This document shows positions 24,189-32,226 of a stretch of DNA of 43,848 bases, piece after piece. The first letter of the stretch is position 1, and each line of letters begins with the position of its first letter. The notes beneath the pieces are model-generated. The model was not told the DNA's origin, did not search any database, and saw nothing but the letters and a program-made list of their open reading frames with translations. The DNA lies in NCBI GenBank assembly GCA_947574135.1, contig CANPIM010000026.1, positions 1 to 43,848 of the forward strand, written 5' to 3'. The stretch is from an uncultured Lachnospiraceae bacterium (GTDB lineage: Bacteria; Bacillota; Clostridia; Lachnospirales; Lachnospiraceae). The position numbers and the translations under genes are program-made.

Positions 24189-26188
24189 GCTGCCTGAATT
24201 GTTTGGGTTATCTGTTTTATTTCATCTGTTTCTATTGTTTGTTCTGTTTGCTCTTCTTGCTCTTGGGGCTTCTGACTTTCTATCCAGGGTGTCAGGTATT
24301 GCTCCAGCACAGAGAAGGGAGCCGGTCCAATGGACAAAAGAAACCGATGAAATTCCTTTAACTGAAAATCTTCCTGGAGAGCAGACATGGCCTGCTCTTT
24401 TAATTTTTCGATTTCCACGTATCCCAGATAATATTTCAAATAATTGGAAGGATTTTCCAGTATAGCCCGATAGACATTCTGTACAGTCTCCCCTGCATGG
24501 ATGCCAAAGGTCTCCAGAAAGGCAGCAGTTTCTTCCAGGGTCCAGCCTCGATAATGGATGCCAATATCGGTCCGCGCATAGATGCCCAGAGAGAGGGAGT
24601 TGTTGGCGGCCAGCAGAGCGGCCAGATCCGGATCCAGTCCTGCGTAGGCATAGGAGCAGCGCTCGGCATAGGTGGCCCACCCTTCTGTATAGCCTCCAAA
24701 ATAAAAGAGAGAGCGAACCGGGTCGGGCTGGCAGGCATTTTCGTAAAGGGATTGGTACAAATGTCCCGGATATCCCTCGTGGGCCAGGGTGGTAAAGAGA
24801 GAGAGGGAATCATAGCCAGAGGCTCCGTTTATGTAAATGGTGTGCTGACTGTCCGCATCAATGGGAGGGGTCAGGTAAAAGGCAGGGCTTAGGTAGGGCT
24901 CCAGGGATGGATGCACCTGCTTCACCTCATAATCTGCCTGCTCCACTCTGGGAAAATCCTGGGTAATCTGCTGTTCCAGGGCCTCCAGCATATGGGAGGG
25001 CGTCAAAAGCAGGGAGTCGGTGTTGGCGGAGGGCTCCGAGGAGGCGGTGGGCTGAAAGACCTCCAGGGAGGCCTCCGGCATTTGGTTGAGGGCAGCAAGA
25101 CTTTCATCCAAGATAACTTTGGGAGAGGAGGCCTGCTGGAGTAAATCCGGGTGCTCTCCGATAATATCGCTGATAATCTCCAAATCTGTATTCATGCGCT
25201 CCTCCAGGAGAGCCTCTATTTCCGAAATACTGCGGTTTGAGCCGATGGTTCGGGCAATGAGAGTCTGGTAATATTCTCTTCCCTCATCAAAATAGCAGAC
25301 GCCCCTGGGATTCTGCCCGGAGCCTTTGAGAGCCGTGAGCCCTACAATAAGCTTTTTATAGGCGGGAATTACATAATTAAGAACATATGTTCTATTTGAA
25401 TGGATATAGGCCTCCTTTTGCTCCAGGGATAGAAAGGGAAGGCCGCCAATGCGATCCTCAAAGGTGCTGATAAGAAAATTTTCCTCCGGGGTTTCAATAA
25501 AGGCCTGGCACTGTTCAATAATGGACTGAACCGTGTCGCTCCACATAAAAAGGCCGGCCTGGGATTTTTCCTTTTGAAATTGTAGAAGGCTCTCGTAATA
25601 GGGCCCTATCTGGGCAAGCAAATCCAGATAGATATCCACATCCTCTATGGTTTCAAAGGGATATTCCGCCAGAAGAATGGGAAGCTGGGCCTGGGTGCCG
25701 ATGGTGGGGCTGAAAACCTCCTCATAGAGCCCATAGGGAGCGGCGTCAAGCTCTGCCTTTAGCTGGGCTTTCATAATATCATAGGTGAGCCGGTTTTGGG
25801 GAGTCAGCTGATCATAGGAAAACTCCTCCAGCCGGGCCAGAGTTTCCGTAAGCTCCGGGGCAGCGTGTCCGGCGCTTCCCGGCACATAATTTCCAAGAGA
25901 AATCTCCTGCTCCGTAATGCCGTAGGCCTTAGGGTTCTGAAGGGTATAGTGAAGGGTCAGGGTGTTGGCGGAGATCTCTTCCACGAAAAGCTTCCGAGTA
26001 AAGGCGGTAAAGGCTGTATTTTCATCCTCCGAGGAGAGCTCTGTTGCCACCGGCTCCTGAGGGACCGCCAGATAACCGTAGGCCTGATAGGCCAATAGGC
26101 AGAGGATCAGACAGCAGGCAGCCAGAAGGCCGCCGGCCAGAAACCATTTTCTATTTGGATAATGCTGCTTGCGGATGATTGAAAACAT
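24185..26188 (-). CDS. Membrane-anchored DUF885 protein (metallopeptidase-like)
   Basis: A 667-residue protein beginning with a basic cytoplasmic tip (FSIIRKQHYPNRK) and a hydrophobic anchor (about 16-33), then a large extracytoplasmic DUF885 domain. The motif HEGYPGHLYQ, a HExxxH-like zinc site characteristic of DUF885, and the later TEGWATYAE are visible. Related proteins look like zinc carboxypeptidases. The C-terminus is an E/Q/T-rich tail. A longer frame to 26302 runs into the metG promoter, so I preferred ATG 26188, although its ribosome site (AGG) is weak. The gene has no obvious partners; it is convergent with the MarR gene. Confidence 0.82.
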   Translation of the reverse strand: MFSIIRKQHYPNRKWFLAGGLLAACCLILCLLAYQAYGYLAVPQEPVATELSSEDENTAFTAFTRKLFVEEISANTLTLHYTLQNPKAYGITEQEISLGNYVPGSAGHAAPELTETLARLEEFSYDQLTPQNRLTYDIMKAQLKAELDAAPYGLYEEVFSPTIGTQAQLPILLAEYPFETIEDVDIYLDLLAQIGPYYESLLQFQKEKSQAGLFMWSDTVQSIIEQCQAFIETPEENFLISTFEDRIGGLPFLSLEQKEAYIHSNRTYVLNYVIPAYKKLIVGLTALKGSGQNPRGVCYFDEGREYYQTLIARTIGSNRSISEIEALLEERMNTDLEIISDIIGEHPDLLQQASSPKVILDESLAALNQMPEASLEVFQPTASSEPSANTDSLLLTPSHMLEALEQQITQDFPRVEQADYEVKQVHPSLEPYLSPAFYLTPPIDADSQHTIYINGASGYDSLSLFTTLAHEGYPGHLYQSLYENACQPDPVRSLFYFGGYTEGWATYAERCSYAYAGLDPDLAALLAANNSLSLGIYARTDIGIHYRGWTLEETAAFLETFGIHAGETVQNVYRAILENPSNYLKYYLGYVEIEKLKEQAMSALQEDFQLKEFHRFLLSIGPAPFSVLEQYLTPWIESQKPQEQEEQTEQTIETDEIKQITQTIQAA

Positions 26189-26295
26189 TCTAAAAACCTG
26201 CCAAAAGGGTTGTTTATGGTATTCTATGAGAGAAGGGGACGGGATATGTATGGAGCCGGGGACAAAAAGAGGTAAAAAAGAGGACCGGGTCGGGC

Positions 26296-26324
26296 TTGAC
26301 AAACCTTTTGGCCTGTGTTAGTCT
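26296..26324 (+). promoter_or_regulatory. Promoter of the metG T-box transcript
   Basis: A perfect TTGACA (26296-26301) is spaced 17 bp from TAGTCT (26319-26324). The T-box leader begins just downstream. Confidence 0.65.
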
Positions 26325-26330
26325 TTGTTA

Positions 26331-26626
26331 CAAGAAAACAAAACCAAGAGAAAACGCAGTGAAGAAAAGAGTAGGCACGTTGGAGCTTTTACAGAGAATT
26401 CCCGGCTGGTGAGAGGGATGGAGGGAAGCGGGCCGAAGATGGTTTCTGAGCGGCGCGGATGAACCCTTTGTAGGAAGGGATAATCCGTGACAGGAAGCTG
26501 CCTGTTATAGCGGCAGGGTATGCAGGTACCCATGGAGGTCTGTCTTGTGAGAGGCAGATGAACGGAAGTGGTAACACGGGAATTGCCCGTCTTCTTTAGA
26601 GATAAGGAAGGCGGGTTTTGTTTTTG
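26331..26626 (+). promoter_or_regulatory. Methionine T-box riboswitch before metG
   Basis: This roughly 295-nt leader has the order of a T-box: AG-bulge region, a distal loop with GGTGAG, then the specifier strand CGAAGATGGTTTCTGAGC with the Met codon ATG at 26439-26441. Downstream is the antiterminator bulge, AAGTGGTAACACGG (about 26566-26579), whose TGGT pairs with the tRNA acceptor end. A terminator hairpin (26585-26615) with a T-rich run follows. Uncharged tRNA-Met should stabilise the antiterminator and raise metG. The T-box core differs from the common TGGNACCGCG at several bases. Confidence 0.88.
26585..26626 (+). terminator. T-box attenuator terminator
   Basis: GCCCGTCTTC pairs with GAAGGCGGG around a short A-rich loop, followed by TTTTGTTTTT. 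It competes with the antiterminator of the T-box. Confidence 0.8.
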
Positions 26627-26646
26627 GAAAACAGGAGGAACAAACC

Positions 26647-28659
26647 ATGGAAAAACAGAAATTTTACATGACGACTGCCATTGCCTACACCTCAGGAAAG
26701 CCCCATATCGGCAACACCTACGAGATTGTGCTGGCAGATGCCATTGCCCGCTTTAAGCGTCTGCAGGGGTATGAGGTATTCTTTCAGACAGGAACCGACG
26801 AGCATGGGCAGAAGATCGAACTGAAGGCCCAGGAGGCCGGCACCACCCCCAAGGAATTTGTGGACGGAGTGGCGGGACAGATCCGAAGGATTTGGGATTT
26901 GATGAACACGTCCTATGACAAATTTATCCGCACCACGGATGCATATCATGAGAAGCAGGTGCAGAAGATTTTCAAAAAGCTCTATGATCAGGGGGATATT
27001 TACAAGGGGTATTACGAGGGCATGTACTGCACGCCCTGCGAGTCCTTTTTTACGGAATCCCAGCTGGTGGATGGCAAATGTCCGGACTGCGGCCGGGAGG
27101 TGCAGCCGGCCAGGGAGGAAGCTTACTTTTTTAAGATGAGCAAATATGCGGATCGGCTCATTGAGCATATCAACACCCATCCGGAGTTTATTCAGCCCGT
27201 ATCCCGGAAAAATGAGATGATGAACAACTTTCTTCTGCCGGGTCTCCAGGATCTCTGCGTATCCCGCACCTCCTTTACCTGGGGAATTCCCGTAAGCTTT
27301 GACGAAAAGCATGTGGTTTATGTGTGGCTGGACGCCCTTACCAACTATATTACAGGCATTGGCTATGACTGTGACGGAGCCTCCACAGAGCAGTTTGAAA
27401 AGAACTGGCCAGCAGATCTCCACCTGATTGGAAAGGATATTATCCGGTTCCATACCATTTACTGGCCTATTTTCCTCATGGCTTTGGGTCTGCCGTTGCC
27501 CAAACAGGTGTTCGGACACCCCTGGCTCCTTCAGGGAGATGGAAAAATGAGCAAATCCAAGGGAAATGTGCTCTATGCCGATGATCTGGTGGACATGTTC
27601 GGAGTGGACGCGGTGCGGTATTTTGTGCTGCATGAGATGCCCTTTGACAATGACGGCGTCATCACCTGGGAGCTGATGGTGGAGCGGATCAATTCCGAGT
27701 TGGCCAACACCCTGGGAAACCTGGTAAACCGCACCATCTCCATGTCCAATAAATACTTTGGCGGTGTGGTAAACAATGCCGGTGTGCTGGATCCCGTTGA
27801 CCGGGAGCTGCGGGAGGTGGCCGTGGGAACGGCTCAGCGCGTGGCGGATAAAATGGAGGAGCTTCGGGTGGCAGATGCCATGACGGAGATTTTTGCCCTG
27901 TTTAAGAGGTGCAACAAATATATTGACGAGACCATGCCCTGGGCGCTGGCCAAGGATGAGACAAAGAAGGAGCGCCTGGCTACGGTAATGTACAATCTGG
28001 TGGAGAGCATTAGCATAGGAGCCTCTCTTTTGGAGCCCTTTATGCCGGAGACCTCCAAAAAGATTCTGGAGCAGCTTCAGGCCAGAGGACGTTCCATGGA
28101 GGTCATGAATATGTTCGGCCTATACCAGTCCGGCACAAGGGTAACGGAAAAGCCGGAGATTCTCTTTGCCCGTCTGGATGTGAAGGAGGTGCTGGAGAAG
28201 GTAGAGGCAAAGCAGGCAGCTCTAGCTAAAGGAGACGAAAAGAATGCTTCGGCAGTAGACGAAAATGCCGGTAAGATCGGGGAAGAGGGACAGGAAGCTC
28301 CGGTGGCCGGCGTTGTGGATATAGAACCCAAGGAGGAGATTACCTTTGATGATTTTGCCAAGCTTCAGTTCCAGGTGGGCGAGATCATTGCCTGTGAGGC
28401 GGTGAAGAAATCCAAGAAGCTTCTCTGCTCCCAGGTGCGCATTGGCAGCCAGGTAAAGCAGATAGTATCCGGAATCAAGTCTCATTATACACCGGAGGAG
28501 ATGGTGGGCAAAAAGGTCATGGTGGTGGTAAACCTAAAGCCTGCCAAGCTGGCCGGAATCCTGTCTGAGGGCATGCTTCTATGCGCAGAGGATGCGGAGG
28601 GGAATCTGGCGCTGATGGTGCCGGAGAAGGAAATGCCCGCCGGTGCGGAGATCTGCTGA
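26647..28659 (+). CDS. metG: Methionine-tRNA ligase
   Basis: A 670-residue class I synthetase that charges tRNA-Met. The HIGH-type motif is PHIGN, the KMSKS loop is KMSKSKG, and a four-cysteine zinc knuckle (CTPCESFFTESQLVDGKCPDCG) lies in the connective peptide. A low-complexity linker of about 40 residues separates the anticodon domain from a C-terminal EMAP/Trbp111-type tRNA-binding domain (about 562-670, ending EMPAGAEIC). The layout is that of the Bacillus MetS type. ATG 26647 follows AACAGGAGG and is preceded by the T-box. In Bacillus metS is close to abrB and tatD. Confidence 0.95.
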   Translation: MEKQKFYMTTAIAYTSGKPHIGNTYEIVLADAIARFKRLQGYEVFFQTGTDEHGQKIELKAQEAGTTPKEFVDGVAGQIRRIWDLMNTSYDKFIRTTDAYHEKQVQKIFKKLYDQGDIYKGYYEGMYCTPCESFFTESQLVDGKCPDCGREVQPAREEAYFFKMSKYADRLIEHINTHPEFIQPVSRKNEMMNNFLLPGLQDLCVSRTSFTWGIPVSFDEKHVVYVWLDALTNYITGIGYDCDGASTEQFEKNWPADLHLIGKDIIRFHTIYWPIFLMALGLPLPKQVFGHPWLLQGDGKMSKSKGNVLYADDLVDMFGVDAVRYFVLHEMPFDNDGVITWELMVERINSELANTLGNLVNRTISMSNKYFGGVVNNAGVLDPVDRELREVAVGTAQRVADKMEELRVADAMTEIFALFKRCNKYIDETMPWALAKDETKKERLATVMYNLVESISIGASLLEPFMPETSKKILEQLQARGRSMEVMNMFGLYQSGTRVTEKPEILFARLDVKEVLEKVEAKQAALAKGDEKNASAVDENAGKIGEEGQEAPVAGVVDIEPKEEITFDDFAKLQFQVGEIIACEAVKKSKKLLCSQVRIGSQVKQIVSGIKSHYTPEEMVGKKVMVVVNLKPAKLAGILSEGMLLCAEDAEGNLALMVPEKEMPAGAEIC

Positions 28660-28737
28660 TAAAGGAATAACAAGTTAAAATTTCAACTTGTATGAAAAGC
28701 ATACCATTCATTAGAAAATATGGTAGAGCAAGAGAAA

Positions 28738-28779
28738 AGGGAAGCTCTGTCCGTGCAGGAACAGAGCTTCCCTCTTTTT
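28738..28779. terminator. Terminator between metG and DUF2508 gene
   Basis: AGGGAAGCTCTGT and ACAGAGCTTCCCT form a 13-bp perfect stem with a T-tract on the plus strand. The opposite strand also has a T-run, so it can serve both genes. Confidence 0.85.
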
Positions 28780-28802
28780 ATGGCCGGATGACAGAAAAAC
28801 TA

Positions 28803-29021
28803 TTAAAAAAAGGATTGGAGATCCATCTGCCGCGCCTGCTCCAGCAGAAACTTATAGCGCTTCTGGACGGCATAAATCTCATAGGTATAGCAGTCGATCA
28901 AATCTGGATCGATGACATTTTCAAAGTTGGAGTAAGCCGTGTCCAGGGCATTTTTGGTTCGATGCAAGTCCTCAAGTAGCTGCTGCTTGGCTGAAACAGG
29001 CTGCCCTTGCGTTTTTTTCAT
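28803..29021 (-). CDS. DUF2508 (YaaL-like) protein
   Basis: A 72-residue, mostly helical, soluble protein of the DUF2508 group (ILLEDLHRTKNALDTAYSNFENVIDPDLIDCYTYE pattern, then a tyrosine-rich helix). Its function is unknown. In Bacillus yaaL precedes bofA; here the two are neighbours but divergent. I chose ATG 29019-29021, giving the usual length; the ORF can be extended ten residues upstream but without a ribosome site. Confidence 0.8.
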   Translation of the reverse strand: MKKTQGQPVSAKQQLLEDLHRTKNALDTAYSNFENVIDPDLIDCYTYEIYAVQKRYKFLLEQARQMDLQSFF

Positions 29022-29179
29022 AAAAACCCCACTTTCCGAAATTTTAGACACATATGGTCTCTTTTGATTTCTGGCTTGTTTTATATAGTATAGTCAAAAA
29101 AATTCCCATATATACTAAAACTAGCATAATTTGGTTAATTCTTTCATATGGTTAAAAAAAGGACATAGGGACAGGAAGC

Positions 29180-29371
29180 ATGAAGCTTTTAAACTTTTTT
29201 CTTCGGGTGGTATATGGAGCCATCGGCATTCAGGTCATCAATATGGTATTGTCCTTTCTGGGAATTTCCGTATCCGTGGGACTGAATTTTGTGAGCCTTT
29301 TGACAGTGGGAACCCTTGGTATTAGCGGCCTGGGACTACTTTTTGGAATTGCGGCCTACGCAATTTTGTGA
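29180..29371 (+). CDS. bofA: Pro-sigma-K processing inhibitor BofA
   Basis: A 63-residue protein with two hydrophobic helices (about 5-28 and 34-62), the layout of BofA. In Bacillus it holds the SpoIVFB protease inactive in the outer forespore membrane until a forespore signal arrives. The shortness and the GLGLLFGIAAYAIL ending are typical. ATG 29180 follows GGACAGGAAGC. It precedes the Tad operon promoter by 12 bp. Confidence 0.8.
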   Translation: MKLLNFFLRVVYGAIGIQVINMVLSFLGISVSVGLNFVSLLTVGTLGISGLGLLFGIAAYAIL

Positions 29372-29382
29372 ATGTTTGCCAA

Positions 29383-29412
29383 TTTACAAAGACAGGGGCC
29401 TTCGCATATAAT
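29383..29412 (+). promoter_or_regulatory. Tad operon promoter
   Basis: TTTACA (29383-29388) and a perfect TATAAT (29407-29412) with an 18-bp spacer, just behind bofA. Transcription would begin near 29419, leaving a leader of about 80 nt. Confidence 0.65.
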
Positions 29413-29420
29413 AAGCTCAC

Positions 29421-29452
29421 GATAAACGTTTATCTATTTCGCCCGTTCGGGC
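29421..29452 (+). promoter_or_regulatory. Palindrome and hairpin in Tad operon leader
   Basis: A perfect 14-bp palindrome GATAAACGTTTATC (29421-29434) is followed, six bases later, by GCCCGTTCGGGC (29441-29452), a compact GC hairpin. Both lie at the start of the predicted transcript. They may be an operator and an RNA hairpin; neither is a class I recognise. Confidence 0.45.
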
Positions 29453-29501
29453 AAAAGATTCCAAAACATAAAACTTTATATTGGGAAGGAGAGGTGAAAG
29501 C

Positions 29502-30020
29502 TTGCAGCTTTTTGGAGACTGCATTTTGATCAGTATTTTAAACGCTGCCATGGTGGCGGACATGCTGACCGGAAAAATCCGCAATGGACTAATACTTACA
29601 GGACTTGCACTGGGGCTTTTCTGTCAGTTATGGGTCCATGGCACAGCCGGGATCCCCGTTTTTGCGGCCGGCGTTTTTCTACCCTTTGTAGGGACCTTTC
29701 CCCTGTTTGCCTTTGGAGCTGTGGGGGCGGGAGATGTGAAGCTTCTGGCTGTTATCGGAGGCTTTCTGGGAATGGCAGCCATGCCCCGGTGTCTCTTTTT
29801 TACCCTTGTTTTTGGCGCTGTGGCAGCTGTTTTGAAAATGCTTTTTCAGGGAAGCCTTTACAGACGATTTGTCTGTCTGGCATCCTATGTGGAGCAGAGC
29901 ATTCGGGGGAGATGCTGGATGCCTTACAAAGCCTCCCTTCATGAGGAACAGGCAGTGATTCATTTGTCTGCCCCCATGCTGTTTGCAGTGCTGACCTGTA
30001 TGTTAGGAGGGGTGGCTTGA
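29502..30020 (+). CDS. Prepilin peptidase (A24 family), TadV/CpaA-type
   Basis: A 172-residue polytopic aspartyl peptidase that would cut Flp pilin and TadE-type prepilins. Catalytic aspartates are D20 (MVADMLTGKIRN) and D78 in the GAGD motif (FGAVGAGDVK). There are about five to six membrane helices. I chose the TTG at 29502, 10 bases after AAGGAG, over the TTG at 29481 that would place the ribosome site inside the gene. The next gene overlaps the stop codon as TTGA. It is the first gene of the Tad operon; a second A24 peptidase is at 36892. Confidence 0.87.
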   Translation: MQLFGDCILISILNAAMVADMLTGKIRNGLILTGLALGLFCQLWVHGTAGIPVFAAGVFLPFVGTFPLFAFGAVGAGDVKLLAVIGGFLGMAAMPRCLFFTLVFGAVAAVLKMLFQGSLYRRFVCLASYVEQSIRGRCWMPYKASLHEEQAVIHLSAPMLFAVLTCMLGGVA

Positions 30021-31006
30021 AAAACAAAATACTGGCCGTGTGTGACCCGGAGGAGACTTATGCGGCCAGGCTGATGGAATATCTCAATGAGAAGCAGCTA
30101 AGTCCCTTTTATGTTCGGGCCTTTACCTCCAGGGAGGCCCTGGAGGCCTATGTACAGCAGGAAGAAATCGAGGTGCTTCTCATTGCTGACAGTATGATAT
30201 CCGGGGATGTTCATAGTCTGCCTGTGGGCCGCCAGATTCTTCTTACCAGAGGACATGTGCCGGCAGGGCTGGAGAAGGAGCCGGCCATCTATAAATACCA
30301 GTCCGCAGAGCGAATCATTCGGGAGGTTCTCCACTATTATGCGGAGACGGATCAGCCCTTTCGCCAGGCGTCGCTCCTCCAGGAGGAGGTACGGCTATAC
30401 GGCATTTATTCTCCGGTACAAAGACTGGGAAAAACCACCTTTGCACTGGCTCTGGGGGTCGTATGCGCCAGAAAGAGGCGGACCTTGTATCTGAATCTGG
30501 AAGCTTACTCTGGCTTTGAGGAACGGATGCCTGGAGCCCATGAGTGGAATCTGGGAGATTTGCTTTATTTTTTAAAAAAGGGAAAGCAGGGGTTTCTGTA
30601 TAAGCTAAAGAGTGTAACCCACAGCTTTGAGCATTTGGACTATATCTTCCCGGTGCATTCCCCCACGGATTTGCTTTCCGTCTCAGAGGAGGAGTGGGAG
30701 CTTTTGCTGGAGCGTTTACTGGGAGACGCAGGCTATGAAAGCTTGATTTTGGATGTTTCTGACTGTGTGCAGGGCCTTTTTGGCCTCCTGGAAAAGTGCA
30801 GACGCGTTTATATGCCCATTCGGGAGGATGGGATTTCCCAGGCAAAGCTGCGGCAGTTTGAGAGGGTCCTGGAAATGAAGGGGTATGAGAGCCTAAGAGA
30901 GAACATATGTAAGATTCAACTGCCCAGAATACGGGAGCAGCCAGCCCTTTGCAGGCTGGAGATCCCGGCAGAGCTGTACCGGTTTGCAGAGGAGCTGGAG
31001 GAATGA
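30017..31006 (+). CDS. TadZ/CpaE-like pilus localisation ATPase
   Basis: A 329-residue protein. The first 110 residues resemble an atypical receiver domain (CDPEETYAARLMEYLNEK). Residues about 120-329 are a MinD/ParA-like ATPase as in TadZ. The P-loop region is SPVQRLGKTTFALALG, which keeps GKTT but lacks the first, signature lysine of the deviant Walker A, so ATPase activity may be altered. TadZ marks the pole where the pilus is built. The start is a TTG overlapping the peptidase stop, with AGGAGGGG upstream. Confidence 0.82.
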   Translation: MKNKILAVCDPEETYAARLMEYLNEKQLSPFYVRAFTSREALEAYVQQEEIEVLLIADSMISGDVHSLPVGRQILLTRGHVPAGLEKEPAIYKYQSAERIIREVLHYYAETDQPFRQASLLQEEVRLYGIYSPVQRLGKTTFALALGVVCARKRRTLYLNLEAYSGFEERMPGAHEWNLGDLLYFLKKGKQGFLYKLKSVTHSFEHLDYIFPVHSPTDLLSVSEEEWELLLERLLGDAGYESLILDVSDCVQGLFGLLEKCRRVYMPIREDGISQAKLRQFERVLEMKGYESLRENICKIQLPRIREQPALCRLEIPAELYRFAEELEE

Positions 31007-31008
31007 CC

Positions 31009-32226
31009 ATGAAGAGCAGAGAGCTGGAGGAGAGAGGACAGCGCTTACGGGAGCAGATTTTACTTCGTCTGGATTTGTCCCGGGAGCTGTCGGATGAGGA
31101 GGTACAGGATGTCATTGATGATGTGATCATGGAGAGCAGCAGGGAAGCGTATATGGGGCTGGCGGAGAAAAAGCAGCTGCAGAAAATGCTGTTTGACACC
31201 ATGCGAAGGCTGGACATTCTCCAGGAGCTAATAGACGATCCAGAAGTCACAGAGATTATGATCAATGGTCCTGAGCGGATTTTCGTGGAGCGGAAGGGAA
31301 AGCTTACAGAATGGGACAAGCATTTTTCCTCAAAGCAGAGGCTGGAAGATATGGTCCAGCAGATTGTCAGCTTTTCCAACCGGGCCGTATCCAAGGCCCA
31401 TCCCATTGCGGACGCGCGCTTGCCGGACGGCTCCAGAGTAAATGTGGTTTTGGATCCAGTGGCTTTGGATGGTCCGGTAGTCACCATCCGCAGATTTCCC
31501 CGGGATCCCATTACCATGGATCAGCTGATAGAATGGGGCTCCGTGACAGCGGAGGCCGTGGAGTTTTTAAGGGAGGCTGTGAGGGTTGGTCGAAATCTGT
31601 TTATCAGCGGGGGAACCGGGTCCGGAAAGACCACATTTCTAAATGCGCTCTCCCAATTTATCCCAGAGCAGGAGCGGGTGATTACCATTGAGGACAACGC
31701 GGAGCTGCAAATCCGCCATATTCCTAATCTGGTCCGGCTGGAGGCACGAAATGCCAACACGGAGGGAATGGGGGAGATTACGATTCGGGATCTGATCCGT
31801 TCGGCTCTGCGCATGCGGCCAAATCGCATTGTAGTCGGTGAGGTGAGAGGAGGAGAGGCGGTGGATATGCTCCAGGCCATGAATACAGGCCATGACGGAT
31901 CCCTAAGCACGGGCCACGCCAATAGCACATCCGATATGGTCAGTCGCCTGGAGATGATGGTGCTAATGGGCATAGAAATCCCCCTAGATGCTGTCAGACG
32001 TCAGATAGCATCAGCCATCGATCTCTTTGTACATCTGGGACGCCTGCCGGACGGAAGCCGAAGGGTATTGGAAATTACAAGGATACTTGGCTATGAAAAG
32101 GGAAATATTCGGCTGGAGCCTCTGTTTAGCTATGAGAGCAGAGCAGGGGAGCCGGGAGAGCTGAGACGATGCCGGGAGAGGCAGAGCCGCAGGGGCAGGA
32201 AAAAGAGCGAGGAGGGAGAGGCATAG
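31009..32226 (+). CDS. cpaF: Flp pilus assembly ATPase CpaF (TadA)
   Basis: A 405-residue secretion ATPase of the type II/IV superfamily that powers Flp pilus extension. Walker A is ISGGTGSGKTTFLNAL, the Asp box is ITIEDNAELQI, Walker B is RIVVGEVRGGEAVDML, and the His box is GSLSTGHANS. The start ATG 31009 lies six bases from GGAGGA; an ATG at 31003 has no room for it. The gene follows tadZ at once and its stop codon is at 32224-32226, where tadB begins. Confidence 0.93.
   Translation: MKSRELEERGQRLREQILLRLDLSRELSDEEVQDVIDDVIMESSREAYMGLAEKKQLQKMLFDTMRRLDILQELIDDPEVTEIMINGPERIFVERKGKLTEWDKHFSSKQRLEDMVQQIVSFSNRAVSKAHPIADARLPDGSRVNVVLDPVALDGPVVTIRRFPRDPITMDQLIEWGSVTAEAVEFLREAVRVGRNLFISGGTGSGKTTFLNALSQFIPEQERVITIEDNAELQIRHIPNLVRLEARNANTEGMGEITIRDLIRSALRMRPNRIVVGEVRGGEAVDMLQAMNTGHDGSLSTGHANSTSDMVSRLEMMVLMGIEIPLDAVRRQIASAIDLFVHLGRLPDGSRRVLEITRILGYEKGNIRLEPLFSYESRAGEPGELRRCRERQSRRGRKKSEEGEA

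Noticed and set aside
26189..26302. N-terminal extension of the DUF885 protein
   Set aside because: The upstream TTG overlaps the metG promoter, and the residues added do not look like a signal or anchor.
29421..29452. Cyclic di-GMP riboswitch before the Tad operon
   Set aside because: The leader is short and lacks the conserved core of either class.
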